Assembly (NCBI GenBank): GCA_025358355.1
Contig: JANYJX010000038.1
Coordinates: 1 to 46,714 of the forward strand
DNA: 46,714 nt
Reading direction: 5' to 3'
DNA from: Actinomycetes bacterium
GTDB lineage: Bacteria; Actinomycetota; Thermoleophilia; Gaiellales; Gaiellaceae
The translations under genes and the position numbers were made by a program. Shown in pieces: positions 9,071 to 18,403 of this stretch (position 1 is its first letter; every line of letters begins with the position of its first letter). The notes below the pieces were generated by a model. That model had not been told where the DNA came from. It did no database searches and saw only the letters and a program-made list of their open reading frames with translations.

Positions 9071-10272
9071 CAGCGCCGCCCCCCGCCCATGAAGGGCCCA
9101 AGCTGGCCGCGCGCGTGAATCGATTGCAGGACTCCGATCGCGAGCAGGTTCGCGACCATCGACGAGCCACCGACCGTGACGAACGGCAGCGGAATACCGG
9201 TCACCGGGGCGATCCCCATGGTCATGCCGACGTTGACGAAAACCTGGAAGAGGAAGGCAAAGACGATCCCGCCGGCGACGACCGAGCTGAAGAAATCGCC
9301 CGCAACCGTGACGATGCGCAACCCGCGCCAGACGACGAGCAGATACAGCAGCAGAAGAATCGCGACGCCGAAGAAGCCGCGCTGCTCGGCGAACGAGGCG
9401 AAGACGAAGTCGGTCGCATGCTCCGGGAGATACGCGAGCCTCGTCTGGCTAGCGCCTAGCACCCCGCGCCCACCAACGCCACCCGCACCGACTGCAGTGA
9501 TCGACTGCGCGACGTTGTAGCCCTGCCCGGTCGGGTCGGTCGTCTGATGCATGAAGCCGAAGACTCGCTGGGTTTGGTACGGCTTGAGCAGCGGGGTTCC
9601 CAGCGCGGGCAGCAGCCAGAGAACAGATACGACCGCAAGCACCGTCGCGACCCCGAGCAGAGCCATGTGTGTCCAGCGCGTGCCGGCGACGAACAGCACC
9701 GCGACAAGCGCGGCCGCGTACACCATTGCCGTGCCGAGGTCGGGTTGGATGAAGACGAGCCCGATCGGGATTAGCCCGAGCCCGATCGCCTCCACCACCG
9801 TTCGTAGCGACCCGGTCCTACGCGAACGCTCGGCCAGGAAACCGGCGAGCGCGAGCACGAACAGCGTCTTCCCAAACTCTGACGGCTGGAACTGGAACGG
9901 GCCGACCACGAGCCAGCGCTTCGAGCCGCGAACCGCCGCGGCTACCACGAAGACGAGCACCATCAGCCCGATCGTCCCTGCGTAGAGCGTCCGCCAGTGG
10001 CGCTGAAGCAGCGAAGGCGGCAGCACAAGCGCAATCCCGAACGCCACCACGCCTAGCGCCGCCGCGATCGCCTGGCGCACGAGGTGGTAGTGCGGATCGC
10101 CCGGGACGTCGAAACGCGTGATCCCGGCGATCGCCCACAGCCCGTAGCCGACAAGTGCCGCCACGGCGAGCAGCAGCACGAGATCGAGCCGGCGTAGCGC
10201 GCCCGCAAGCTCAAACGCGTCTGCCCGGGCAGCGCGGTGGCGCGGTCGCGATCGTCCGACGTAGTCGAGCAT
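9070..10272 (-). CDS. rodA: Rod-shape glycosyltransferase RodA (SEDS family)
   Basis: RodA polymerises lipid II glycan strands during sidewall growth, working with PBP2 and the MreBCD scaffold in the membrane. The 400-residue protein has about ten membrane segments and the SEDS landmarks: VVGPFQFQPSEFGKTLFVL, VFIQPDLGTAMVY (with the key aspartate), YLPEHATDFVFASFAEQRG, and GIPLPFVTVGGSSMVANL near the end. I start at the ATG at 10272, which shares one base with the mrdA stop. The frame is open further upstream, but that stretch lies inside mrdA and does not look like protein. The stop overlaps the next gene by one base. Confidence 0.95.
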   Translation of the reverse strand: MLDYVGRSRPRHRAARADAFELAGALRRLDLVLLLAVAALVGYGLWAIAGITRFDVPGDPHYHLVRQAIAAALGVVAFGIALVLPPSLLQRHWRTLYAGTIGLMVLVFVVAAAVRGSKRWLVVGPFQFQPSEFGKTLFVLALAGFLAERSRRTGSLRTVVEAIGLGLIPIGLVFIQPDLGTAMVYAAALVAVLFVAGTRWTHMALLGVATVLAVVSVLWLLPALGTPLLKPYQTQRVFGFMHQTTDPTGQGYNVAQSITAVGAGGVGGRGVLGASQTRLAYLPEHATDFVFASFAEQRGFFGVAILLLLYLLVVWRGLRIVTVAGDFFSSVVAGGIVFAFLFQVFVNVGMTMGIAPVTGIPLPFVTVGGSSMVANLLAIGVLQSIHARGQLGPFMGGGRR

Positions 10273-12299
10273 CAGTCCGTCTTCACCAGGACTTGAGAAA
10301 CGGACTTCTGGCCGAACCACTTCTCGAAGACCTCGAGCGCAGCGGGGGCGGCAGCAACAGAGCCGTGCCCGCCGTTCTCGATCAGCGCGCACACGACGAT
10401 CGGACCATGGCCCTTGTAGTCCGTCTGTTGATACGGCCCCCAGCCGCACCACCACGACTGGTTCTCGAGATGGTCGACCGGGTAGCCGGGCAGCGGGACG
10501 ACCTTCTCGGCGGTTCCCGTCTTGCCGGCGATCGGCACTGGATACGTGCCGAAGACGCCCGACGAGGTTCCTTTCGCTCCATGTGTCGCGGCGAACAACC
10601 CCTGCCCGATGATGTCGACGGCCGAGCGATCGATCCCGGCTGGCTGCGGCGGATTCGGAGCGAAGCGGCGAAGCACGACCGGCTGCTGCCCGTTCGCGGC
10701 CGGGCGATCTACTCCAGCGACGAGGTACGGCGTGACGAGATTGCCACCGTTCGCGAGCGTCGCGTAGAAACGCGCCATCTGCAGCGGCGTGACGGCGATG
10801 TCCTTCTGCCCGATCGCGAGCTGGATCGAGTCGCCTGGGTTCCACGCCTTGTCGACGGCCGAGGCGTACGCCCGTTTCCGCCAGGCCGGCGTCGGCACGA
10901 GTCCGGAGACCTCACCGCCGACATCGAGACCAGTCGGCGAGCCGAAACCAAACTTCTTCGCCCAATCCTGCAGCCGCGACCAGCCCGCGGGACCCCGCTG
11001 ATAGAAGCGATCCCCGACCGTGTAGAAGTACGTGTCGCACGACTGGGCGAGCGCCGTTGTCAGCGTCATCGGCTCGTTCACGAACGGGTCCCAGTTCTTG
11101 AAGACGTGTTTGTCGAGACCGTACGTCGCCTGGCCCGTGCACTGGATCGACTCGTACGGCGACAGCAGATGCTCTTGCAGGGCGGCGAGCGCCGTCACCG
11201 GCTTGAACGTCGAGCCGGGGGGGTAGACGCCGGCGATCGTCCGGTTCAAGCCGGGATGATTCGCCTTATCCGCCGCGGGCTCGTTCACCAGCGGTGCGAT
11301 CTTCTTCGGATCGACGCGGCCGACCCAGACCGACGGCTTGTAGGTCGGGTTCGAGGCCATCGCAAGGATGGCGCCGTCGCGCGGGTTGAGCGCGACGATC
11401 GCGCCACCGTTCGCTGCCCACTGCCCGTTCTTGTGCGCGAGCGCGATCCCGTCTCGGATCGCGCGCTCGGCCGTTCGCTGCAGCCCGACATCGATCGTCA
11501 GCTGAATCGCGTTCCCGGGCTGCGCACTCCGACGAAGCTCGAGCGCGCTCCGAGGTCTCCCGGCGGAGTCCACCCGGATCTGCGCCAGTCCGGTTCGCCC
11601 ACGCAGGAACTTGTCGGACATCGACTCGACGCCCGCCTGGCCGATCTTGTCGCCAGGCCGGTAGCCCTGACTCGCTAGCGTCTGTAGTTCGGTCGGCGAC
11701 ACCTCTCCGACATAGCCGAGCAGTTGCGCCGCGATCGACTGGTAGGCGTAGTGACGGAGGTAGGTCTGGACGATCTCCACGCCGGGGAAGTCGACCTGGT
11801 GCTCGCTCAGGTAGGCGACCTGGTCGTAGCGTACGGCGGTCTTGACGGTGATGGGATCGACCGGGTCGTTCTTGCGCGCGTCGACATTGGCGGCGAGTTC
11901 GTCAACCGGTACGTCGAGCACGGTCGCAAGCCGGCGGATCTCGGTGTAGCGCCCGTGCTTCGGCAGGTCACCGATCCAGAGCTGGACTGCCGTGCCGGCG
12001 GTGTTGTCGACGATCACCGTTCCGTTGCGATCGAGAATCGGGCCGCGTGGCGCCTCGACGCGGATCAGCCGCAACTGGTTGTCCTGCGCAGCGGCAAGGT
12101 ATTTCGGGCCCGAGAGGAACTGCAACGACCAGAGCCGGAAGAACAAGACGCCGAACACGAGCAGCGCAACCGCACCGAGGATGCCGACGCGGACGGCGAG
12201 ACCAGGGGTCAGCCGGTACGGCTCCTGCGACTTAGGATCAGGCGGCAGGAAGCGACCCGAGAGCGAGCGCCGGTCACCATAGGGTGCACGACTAGACAA
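10272..12299 (-). CDS. mrdA: Penicillin-binding protein 2 (elongation transpeptidase)
   Basis: PBP2 cross-links new peptidoglycan in the sidewall as partner of RodA. The 675-residue protein has one membrane anchor at about 34-58 (VGILGAVALLVFGVLFFRL), a dimerisation/pedestal region (including ILDRNGTVIVDNTAG), and a transpeptidase domain. The active serine is S363 in STFK, the second motif appears to be SCD within AQSCDTYFYTVG, and the third is K593-T-G (GKTGTAEK). The SCD form in place of SxN is common in this class. The first 8 bases overlap the mreD end and the last base is shared with the rodA start, so it should be translated as part of the elongasome operon. Confidence 0.95.
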   Translation of the reverse strand: MSSRAPYGDRRSLSGRFLPPDPKSQEPYRLTPGLAVRVGILGAVALLVFGVLFFRLWSLQFLSGPKYLAAAQDNQLRLIRVEAPRGPILDRNGTVIVDNTAGTAVQLWIGDLPKHGRYTEIRRLATVLDVPVDELAANVDARKNDPVDPITVKTAVRYDQVAYLSEHQVDFPGVEIVQTYLRHYAYQSIAAQLLGYVGEVSPTELQTLASQGYRPGDKIGQAGVESMSDKFLRGRTGLAQIRVDSAGRPRSALELRRSAQPGNAIQLTIDVGLQRTAERAIRDGIALAHKNGQWAANGGAIVALNPRDGAILAMASNPTYKPSVWVGRVDPKKIAPLVNEPAADKANHPGLNRTIAGVYPPGSTFKPVTALAALQEHLLSPYESIQCTGQATYGLDKHVFKNWDPFVNEPMTLTTALAQSCDTYFYTVGDRFYQRGPAGWSRLQDWAKKFGFGSPTGLDVGGEVSGLVPTPAWRKRAYASAVDKAWNPGDSIQLAIGQKDIAVTPLQMARFYATLANGGNLVTPYLVAGVDRPAANGQQPVVLRRFAPNPPQPAGIDRSAVDIIGQGLFAATHGAKGTSSGVFGTYPVPIAGKTGTAEKVVPLPGYPVDHLENQSWWCGWGPYQQTDYKGHGPIVVCALIENGGHGSVAAAPAALEVFEKWFGQKSVSQVLVKTD

Positions 12300-12813
12300 G
12301 GGGCTGTACCTCGCTGACCCGCTGAGTCCCTGTCGGCGGACGGAGGAGCGCGCGGCACAGGCGGTTGAGCGGCCACGCGAGCAGCAGGTTCAGCGGGATC
12401 GCGGGCAGCAGCGTCGTCACGATCGCGCGATGCGCCGAGACGGTCTCTCCAAGCATGTAGTGCAGGCCGAGCCCGCCGAACGCGACGAGACCCGTCATCA
12501 CGGCGACCGTAAGCGGTACGGCGTGCGCGCGTCCGCGGCCAGTGGTCTCGCCGTAGCGTCCTGCCCAGTAGCCGACGACCGTGAGCAGCAGCGCGGTGAT
12601 GCCGAGCGTCCCGAGCGTTGCGGTATCGACGAGCAACCCGCCGGCGAATCCTGCGACTGCGCCCGCAACGGAGCCGCGCAGAAGCGCGAGGCACACGAGT
12701 ACAACGAGCAACGCGTCTGGCGTGCCGCCGAGAATCGAGGTCGGGGCCAGGATCGAGACCTGGACAATCGCCACGAGGACGACGAGCACCGCGGCGCGAA
12801 TCGTCCAACTCAT
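12292..12813 (-). CDS. mreD: Rod-shape membrane protein MreD
   Basis: MreD is the small integral membrane part of the MreBCD elongasome. The 173-residue protein is almost wholly hydrophobic with about five to six membrane spans (AAVLVVLVAIVQVSIL, PDALLVVLVCLALLRG, ITALLLTVVGYWAG and others), and it has the family-typical glycine/alanine-rich span AGAVAGFAGGLLVDT near 50-66. It overlaps mreC by 4 bases (ATGA) and mrdA by 8. The family is poorly conserved in sequence, so the call rests partly on topology and position. Confidence 0.9.
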   Translation of the reverse strand: MSWTIRAAVLVVLVAIVQVSILAPTSILGGTPDALLVVLVCLALLRGSVAGAVAGFAGGLLVDTATLGTLGITALLLTVVGYWAGRYGETTGRGRAHAVPLTVAVMTGLVAFGGLGLHYMLGETVSAHRAIVTTLLPAIPLNLLLAWPLNRLCRALLRPPTGTQRVSEVQPLV

Positions 12814-13820
12814 CGGGCTGTCCCCGCGGACGAGGCGGTCTTTCGCACGAGGACGATCACCGCGTCGAGCGCCGAGAAATCGGCAAACGGCTGCACCTGC
12901 ACCTGCTTGTAGAGGTCGGTATCCGACTGGCCGACGCTCGTCACGACACCGATCGGGATCCCCTTTGGATAGAGCGACGACAGCTGCGCAGAGCGCCAGC
13001 CGGCGGTGACGATTGTGTCGCCGCGACGGACATCCTTGTCCTTCGAGACGCGGTCGAGCGCGAGCGTCGCGCCGATTCCCGGGCCCTGACCGACTACGCC
13101 TGCGGCGTCCGTCTTCGCGTCGAGTGCCGAGACCGCGCTCTGCTCGTCGGTGAGCAGTGTCACGCGTGATGCGTGCGTCGTGACGCGCGTGACGAGGCCG
13201 ATCAGCCCGTCTCCGTTGACGACCGGGGCGTTCACCTCGACCCCGTCGGCGGAGCCCGCGGAGACAATGATCGCCTGCGCGAACGCGCCCGCGGGACGCG
13301 AGATGACGCTCGCCGAGATCGAGTTGAAGTCGCCAGGGAACGTCGGCCCCTCCTTGAACTGGAGCAGCTTCTTGAGCTGCTTGATCTCGTTCGCGGCAAA
13401 CTCGTTCTGCACGGCGAGCTGGCGGAGGCGCACATTGTCCGCACGGAGCTTCTTCTGATCCGAGCGCGCGTGGAGGAGGCTGTCAAACCACGAGTACGCG
13501 TCGTGGAACGGCCTTGCGACGCGCGTCGCGGCGATCTCGAAGGGCCGTAGCGCCGCTGCGCCCGCGTTCTGGACGGACGTCACCGGGCCACCGTTCGTCT
13601 CGCGGAACGAGAGCGTGACGAGGACGAGCGCAACCACGACGAGGACTCCGACGATCACGCGGCGCCGAAGCGCGTTGCTCGTTCGTGAAGTCTGCTGGCC
13701 TTTGGCGGAACGCCGGACGCTTACGCCCAGCACCGCCGTGCGCGCGGTGCGGTTACGGGGCACGGAGCGCCAGTGTACCGGCGCCAATCGGCGAATCGTC
13801 TGCGAGAGCGCTTGAGGCAC
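12810..13820 (-). CDS. mreC: Rod-shape protein MreC
   Basis: MreC sits on the outer face of the membrane and links MreB/MreD to PBP2. In the 336-residue reading, residues 1-50 are a basic cytosolic tail, 52-70 a membrane span (VIVGVLVVVALVLVTLSF), about 110-150 a coiled coil (KKLRADNVRLRQLAVQNEF), and the rest the paired beta domains (SASVISRPAGAFAQAIIVSAG, then VNGDGLIGLVTRVTTHASRV and YPKGIPIGVVTSV). The N-terminal tail is long for the family, so translation could start later, but I see no better-placed start. It lies 46 bases after mreB. Confidence 0.93.
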   Translation of the reverse strand: MPQALSQTIRRLAPVHWRSVPRNRTARTAVLGVSVRRSAKGQQTSRTSNALRRRVIVGVLVVVALVLVTLSFRETNGGPVTSVQNAGAAALRPFEIAATRVARPFHDAYSWFDSLLHARSDQKKLRADNVRLRQLAVQNEFAANEIKQLKKLLQFKEGPTFPGDFNSISASVISRPAGAFAQAIIVSAGSADGVEVNAPVVNGDGLIGLVTRVTTHASRVTLLTDEQSAVSALDAKTDAAGVVGQGPGIGATLALDRVSKDKDVRRGDTIVTAGWRSAQLSSLYPKGIPIGVVTSVGQSDTDLYKQVQVQPFADFSALDAVIVLVRKTASSAGTAR

Positions 13821-13866
13821 TGCTCCGCGAACGACAGCTCAGTATGCGCGCGGGTACAGAACTCGG

Positions 13867-14928
<1,062 letters not shown>

Positions 14929-14940
14929 GAACGAACGAGT

Positions 14941-15513
14941 CTAGCTGCGTGCCTGCAAAAGCTCTGGCGCGTGACGTGTGAGGACGTCGATCAGAAGCGC
15001 GCCCGGCAGCCCGACGACATTGAGGTAGTCGCCTTCGATCCGCTCGACCAGCCGACCGCCGAGTCCCTGAATCGCGTACCCGCCGGCGCGCCCACGCCAC
15101 TCGCCGCTTTCCACGTACTGCGACACCTCGGAGGACGGCAACGGCCGAAACCTGACCTCCGTACCAGCGTCGTAGACGACCTCGAAACCAAGCCCGCGGA
15201 GGCATAGCCCGGAGAGCACTGTGTGCGATCGACCGGCCAACTCGCCGAGCATCCGTGTCGCATCGCGCGCGTCGTCTGGCTTCCCGTACACCCGCCCGTC
15301 GACCACAACCGCGGTATCAACCCCGAGGATCAGGCCATCCCGACGAACGGATCGTGCCTTCCCGACGGCGTGCGTGCGCACCAGTTCGGCCGCCTCGAGC
15401 CCCGGCGCATCGTGTTCGACGTAGCTCGGTGCGACGACCTCAAACGGGATCCGCAGCTGCTCGAGAATCGCCCGCCGCTGCGGCGAAGTCGATGCGAGAA
15501 CGAGTCGCGTCAC
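14941..15513 (-). CDS. maf: Maf-family nucleotide pyrophosphatase
   Basis: Maf proteins hydrolyse non-standard or pyrimidine nucleoside triphosphates and are linked to arrest of septation. The motif LVLASTSPQRRAIL follows the start, and GVDTAVVVDGRVYGKPDD (with the catalytic aspartate) and GRAGGYAIQGLGG complete the set. I choose the GTG at 15513, which overlaps the upstream stop as GTGA. This gives 190 residues, the usual length. An ATG 36 bases upstream would add a leader that relatives lack. Position next to mreB is conserved in many bacteria. Confidence 0.92.
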   Translation of the reverse strand: MTRLVLASTSPQRRAILEQLRIPFEVVAPSYVEHDAPGLEAAELVRTHAVGKARSVRRDGLILGVDTAVVVDGRVYGKPDDARDATRMLGELAGRSHTVLSGLCLRGLGFEVVYDAGTEVRFRPLPSSEVSQYVESGEWRGRAGGYAIQGLGGRLVERIEGDYLNVVGLPGALLIDVLTRHAPELLQARS

Positions 15514-16271
15514 CGCTTGCGCGCGACCCAGATCTCTTCGCTTGGCCACTGCCGCGCCCAGTCAGCAGTGACGAAGTCGTAGTACTCGTGCGCCTTCGCG
15601 CCAGCCGGCGCCTGCAACTCGTGCAACGCCTCGATCTCGAAACCGCTCGACCGCAACAGACCGATCATCTCGCCGTGCGGGAGGTGGAACTCGATGCCCT
15701 CATCAGGCCATTCAAAGCGACGCGGCACGCCGAACTGCGGCCTTACCAGCTGAGCGGCGGCAGCGCCGGCGTCGGGCGAGCAGAGAATGACGAGCGGGCT
15801 GTTTACGAGGAACACAAGCCGCCCGCCGGGCCGGAGGAGTCGCGCAGCCTCGGGGATCCAGAGCAGCGGGTCGCACCAGATCGACGCGCCGTACTCGGAC
15901 AGCGCAAGGTCGAACCTCGCATCGCCGAGAGGCACCTGCTCAGCGTTCCCTTCGATCAGCGGGAACTCGATCCCTAGCTCCGCCTGGCAGCGGCGCGCGG
16001 TCTGGAGCTGCGCCGGCGTGATGTCGATGCCGACGGGCCGCGCGCCCTTCTTCGCAAGCCAGGCCGAGAAATACGCCGTCCCGCAGCCGAGCTCGATCAC
16101 ATCGAGGCCGCCGACGTCGCCGAGCACACCGACATCGTGCTCGGGAACGTCCCACATCCCCCAGGTAATCGAGTCCTGCCGCCAGCGGTCGAGCGCCTGC
16201 CCGTCCGTATACGCCGCGTTCTTCGTCGTCCACGCCGCGCGGTTCGCGCCGACGTAGTCGGGTTCAGACAA
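15510..16271 (-). CDS. SAM-dependent methyltransferase, class I
   Basis: The substrate is unknown. The protein shows the class I fold: motif I VIELGCGTAYFSAWLAKKG, an acidic end of strand 2 (VGIDITPAQL), motif III-like FDLALSEYGASIW and the late strand LRPGGRLVFLVNSP. A tail (EYYDFVTADWARQWPSEEIW) is shared with many actinobacterial type 11/25 methyltransferases. I start at TTG 16271, which overlaps ndk by 8 bases and gives 253 residues. An open extension to 16349 lies inside ndk and looks non-coding. The stop overlaps the maf start by 4 bases. Confidence 0.85.
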   Translation of the reverse strand: MSEPDYVGANRAAWTTKNAAYTDGQALDRWRQDSITWGMWDVPEHDVGVLGDVGGLDVIELGCGTAYFSAWLAKKGARPVGIDITPAQLQTARRCQAELGIEFPLIEGNAEQVPLGDARFDLALSEYGASIWCDPLLWIPEAARLLRPGGRLVFLVNSPLVILCSPDAGAAAAQLVRPQFGVPRRFEWPDEGIEFHLPHGEMIGLLRSSGFEIEALHELQAPAGAKAHEYYDFVTADWARQWPSEEIWVARKR

Positions 16272-16680
16272 GGCCGTCCGGGAAGAACAGGCCGAGCTCG
16301 CGTTTGGCGCTCGCACGCGAGTCGGAGCCGTGCACGATGTTCTCGGCAAGCTCGGTCGCGAGGTCGCCGCGGATCGTTCCGGGCAAGGAGTCGGCCGGGT
16401 TCGTCGCGCCCATCAGCGAACGAATGCCGAGGATCGCGTTCTCGCCACGAACCGCGAGTGCCAGCACCGGGCCCGACGTGATGAACGAGACGAGGTCGGG
16501 GTAGAACGGCTTGCCCTTGTGCTCGGCGTAGTGCTCGGCCGCGAGCGCGCGGGAGATCTTCAGGAGTCGCGCGCCGCGCAGGTCGTAGCCGCGCCTCTCA
16601 AAACGGGAGACAACCTCTCCGGCGAGACCGCGGCGAACGCCGTCCGGCTTGACGAGAACGAGTGTGGTTTCAATAGTCAT
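16264..16680 (-). CDS. ndk: Nucleoside diphosphate kinase
   Basis: Ndk moves the gamma phosphate of ATP to other nucleoside diphosphates through a phosphohistidine. The 138-residue protein has the N-terminal TLVLVKPDGVRRGLAGEVV and the active histidine in the family motif NIVHGSDSRASAKRELGLFF near 115-135 (HGSDS). FYPDLVSFITSGPVLALAV and MGATNPADSLPGTIRGD are also intact. Its length is normal. It shares 8 bases with the methyltransferase gene downstream. Confidence 0.97.
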   Translation of the reverse strand: MTIETTLVLVKPDGVRRGLAGEVVSRFERRGYDLRGARLLKISRALAAEHYAEHKGKPFYPDLVSFITSGPVLALAVRGENAILGIRSLMGATNPADSLPGTIRGDLATELAENIVHGSDSRASAKRELGLFFPDGLV

Positions 16681-16692
16681 AGGGCGGCGAGT

Positions 16693-17211
16693 CTAGTTAC
16701 TGACTCGCTGCTGCGGCGCGCGCAACTGCGCTCGCGCAGAAGGCCCGCCCGGCAGGCTCGCGGCCGGCGGCACCGGGGCGGCGCAGTACGGGCACGCCAG
16801 CCAGATCGCTTCCAACGGCGCATTACACGACTGGCAGGCCTGGCGCAGATGCGTCGTGCAGATCGGGCAGACGAGATACGACGGCTCGACGGACGCGCGG
16901 CACGTCGGGCATTCGATCCCGCGTAGTGCCAGCCGTTGCTCGATCACGCGCAGCTCGAGCTCGCGCTCACGCACCTCGCGCAGCAGCTCGGCCGGGCGGA
17001 AGAAGAGATAGACGAGCGGCCCGAGGAGCGGCGCAGCTAGGCCGAGCAGCGTCGCGATCCCGACCAGCAGCGTGCTCCCGATCCGCCGTCTCGCGTCGCG
17101 GAAGACCCAGAAGGCCGAAGCGAGCCAGAAAACGGCGCCGACCACGATCGCGACGTTGCCAATCAGCCTCCACGGAGGCGCTGCGAGAAGGAGTCCGAAG
17201 GTGGTGTGCAC
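16693..17211 (-). CDS. Membrane protein with a double zinc ribbon
   Basis: The function is unknown. After a GTG start the protein has two membrane spans (IGNVAIVVGAVFWLASAFWVF, with FRDARRR after it, then TLLVGIATLLGLAAPLLGPLVYLFF). A charged helix (AELLREVRERELELRVIEQRL) follows, then two CxxC-CxxC zinc ribbons (CPTCRASVEPSYLVCPIC and CQSCNAPLEAIWLACPYC) and a proline-rich end. The architecture suggests a membrane anchor holding a cytosolic zinc module. An alternative ATG 63 bases upstream would add a serine-rich leader and overlap the preceding small gene, so I prefer the GTG. Confidence 0.75.
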   Translation of the reverse strand: MHTTFGLLLAAPPWRLIGNVAIVVGAVFWLASAFWVFRDARRRIGSTLLVGIATLLGLAAPLLGPLVYLFFRPAELLREVRERELELRVIEQRLALRGIECPTCRASVEPSYLVCPICTTHLRQACQSCNAPLEAIWLACPYCAAPVPPAASLPGGPSARAQLRAPQQRVSN

Positions 17212-17224
17212 GGTGGGGTTCGGA

Positions 17225-17338
17225 TCAGAGGACGAGCTTGCCGACGATATACCCGAGCGCGAACGCACCGCCAACGAGTAGAGCGAGCAGCGTCAACGCG
17301 AAGACCAGTACTGCGATTCGCTCGCGCGCGCGACTCAC
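17225..17338 (-). CDS. Small single-span membrane peptide (37 aa)
   Basis: I found this gene by reading the gap between folC and the zinc-ribbon gene. The GTG start overlaps the folC stop as GTGA. The peptide has a short basic head (MSRARER), one strong membrane span (IAVLVFALTLLALLVGGAFA) and a glycine-containing end (LGYIVGKLVL) that could continue as a packed helix. It ends 13 bases before the zinc-ribbon gene. The tight overlap and the textbook membrane topology argue for a real product. Its role is unknown, and it may partner the neighbouring membrane zinc-ribbon protein. Confidence 0.6.
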   Translation of the reverse strand: MSRARERIAVLVFALTLLALLVGGAFALGYIVGKLVL

Positions 17339-18402
17339 CTGCCCGCCTCTCGCTCGTGGCGCGCGAGGTCTGAGAGTAAGTAGAGCGAGCCTGTGACAAG
17401 GACCGGCTCCCCGAGCTCATGCGCGCGCGCAACGGCGGCTTCCGGATTCGCGACGACCTCGACGTGCGCGAAGTGCGGCCGCGCGAGCTCGGCCAGCTCG
17501 CCGGCCGGCAGCGCGCGCGCATTCGACGACTGCGTCGCGACGAAGCGCGTGCCGGCAGCGACGAGCGCGGCGAGCATCGCGTCGGCGTTCTTGTCGCGCA
17601 GGATCGAGGCGCACACGACATAGTCGGCGCCCTGGGCCAGCTGGCGGACGAGCCAATGGACGCCTTCGAGGTTGTGCGCACCGTCCCGAATCTCGTTTTC
17701 GCGCCGCTCGAGCCTGCCAGGAAGCGAGATCTCGACCTCGGCCGCGATGGCGTGGCCGGCGAACGCCTCGGCAGCTTCGCGCGCACCGCCGAGGACGATC
17801 CGGCGGCCCGGGATATAGCGCTCGAACGCCGTGTCAGCCAGAACGACCACGCTGTCCTCGTGCGCAACCGCGAGCTTTTCCTGCGCGATCTCCTCCACCG
17901 TCTCGCCCAGCACCTCGGTGTGATCCAGGCTGACATTGGTCAGCAATACAACCTTCGTGCGAAGCACGTTCGTCGCGTCGTGCCGGCCACCGAGCCCCGC
18001 TTCGACGACGGCAACGTCAACTCCCGCAGCAGCGAACTCGGCTAGCGCGGCGACGGTCAGCGTCTCGAACTGCGTGGCCCGCACCTGCTCTGCGGCAGCC
18101 CGCACTCTGCCGATCGCGGCGCCGAAGTCGACCTCGCGTCCGTCGACACGGATCCGCTCGGGCCAGCCGGACACGTGCGGCGAGATCGTCGAGCCAACGC
18201 GAAACCCGTCGGCAAGCAGCAGCGCTTCGATCGTGCGCGTCGCGGTCGACTTGCCGTTCGTCCCGACGACATGGATTGCGGGATACGCGCGCTGCGGGTT
18301 ACCGAGCGCTTCGAGCAGCGCCCACATCCTGTCGAGCCCGAAGCCGTCGACCGGCCACGGCGACAGCGACTCGATCCACGCCTCGGCGCCGATCGTTTCC
18401 AC
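17335..18402 (-). CDS. folC: Folylpolyglutamate/dihydrofolate synthase, short form
   Basis: FolC adds glutamate to folates (and often makes dihydrofolate) using ATP. The P-loop is HVVGTNGKSTATR (GTNGKST at 47-53). Other Mur-ligase landmarks are VAVVEAGLGGRHDATN, LLTNVSLDHTEVLG, QEKLAV and DGAHNLEG. The preferred start is GTG 18402, just beyond the valS stop, which gives 355 residues, well below the usual 420-450. The shortage lies in the linker before DGAHN and in the C-terminal domain. The open frame upstream of 18402 is antisense-like serine/arginine-rich text inside valS and should not be used as the start. Confidence 0.9.
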   Translation of the reverse strand: METIGAEAWIESLSPWPVDGFGLDRMWALLEALGNPQRAYPAIHVVGTNGKSTATRTIEALLLADGFRVGSTISPHVSGWPERIRVDGREVDFGAAIGRVRAAAEQVRATQFETLTVAALAEFAAAGVDVAVVEAGLGGRHDATNVLRTKVVLLTNVSLDHTEVLGETVEEIAQEKLAVAHEDSVVVLADTAFERYIPGRRIVLGGAREAAEAFAGHAIAAEVEISLPGRLERRENEIRDGAHNLEGVHWLVRQLAQGADYVVCASILRDKNADAMLAALVAAGTRFVATQSSNARALPAGELAELARPHFAHVEVVANPEAAVARAHELGEPVLVTGSLYLLSDLARHEREAGR

Positions 18403-18403
18403 G

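Noticed and set aside
10273..10845. Upstream extension of the rodA frame
   Set aside because: It lies inside mrdA, has no membrane spans before the ATG at 10272, and reads as arginine-rich shadow. The shared stop/start base marks the real start.
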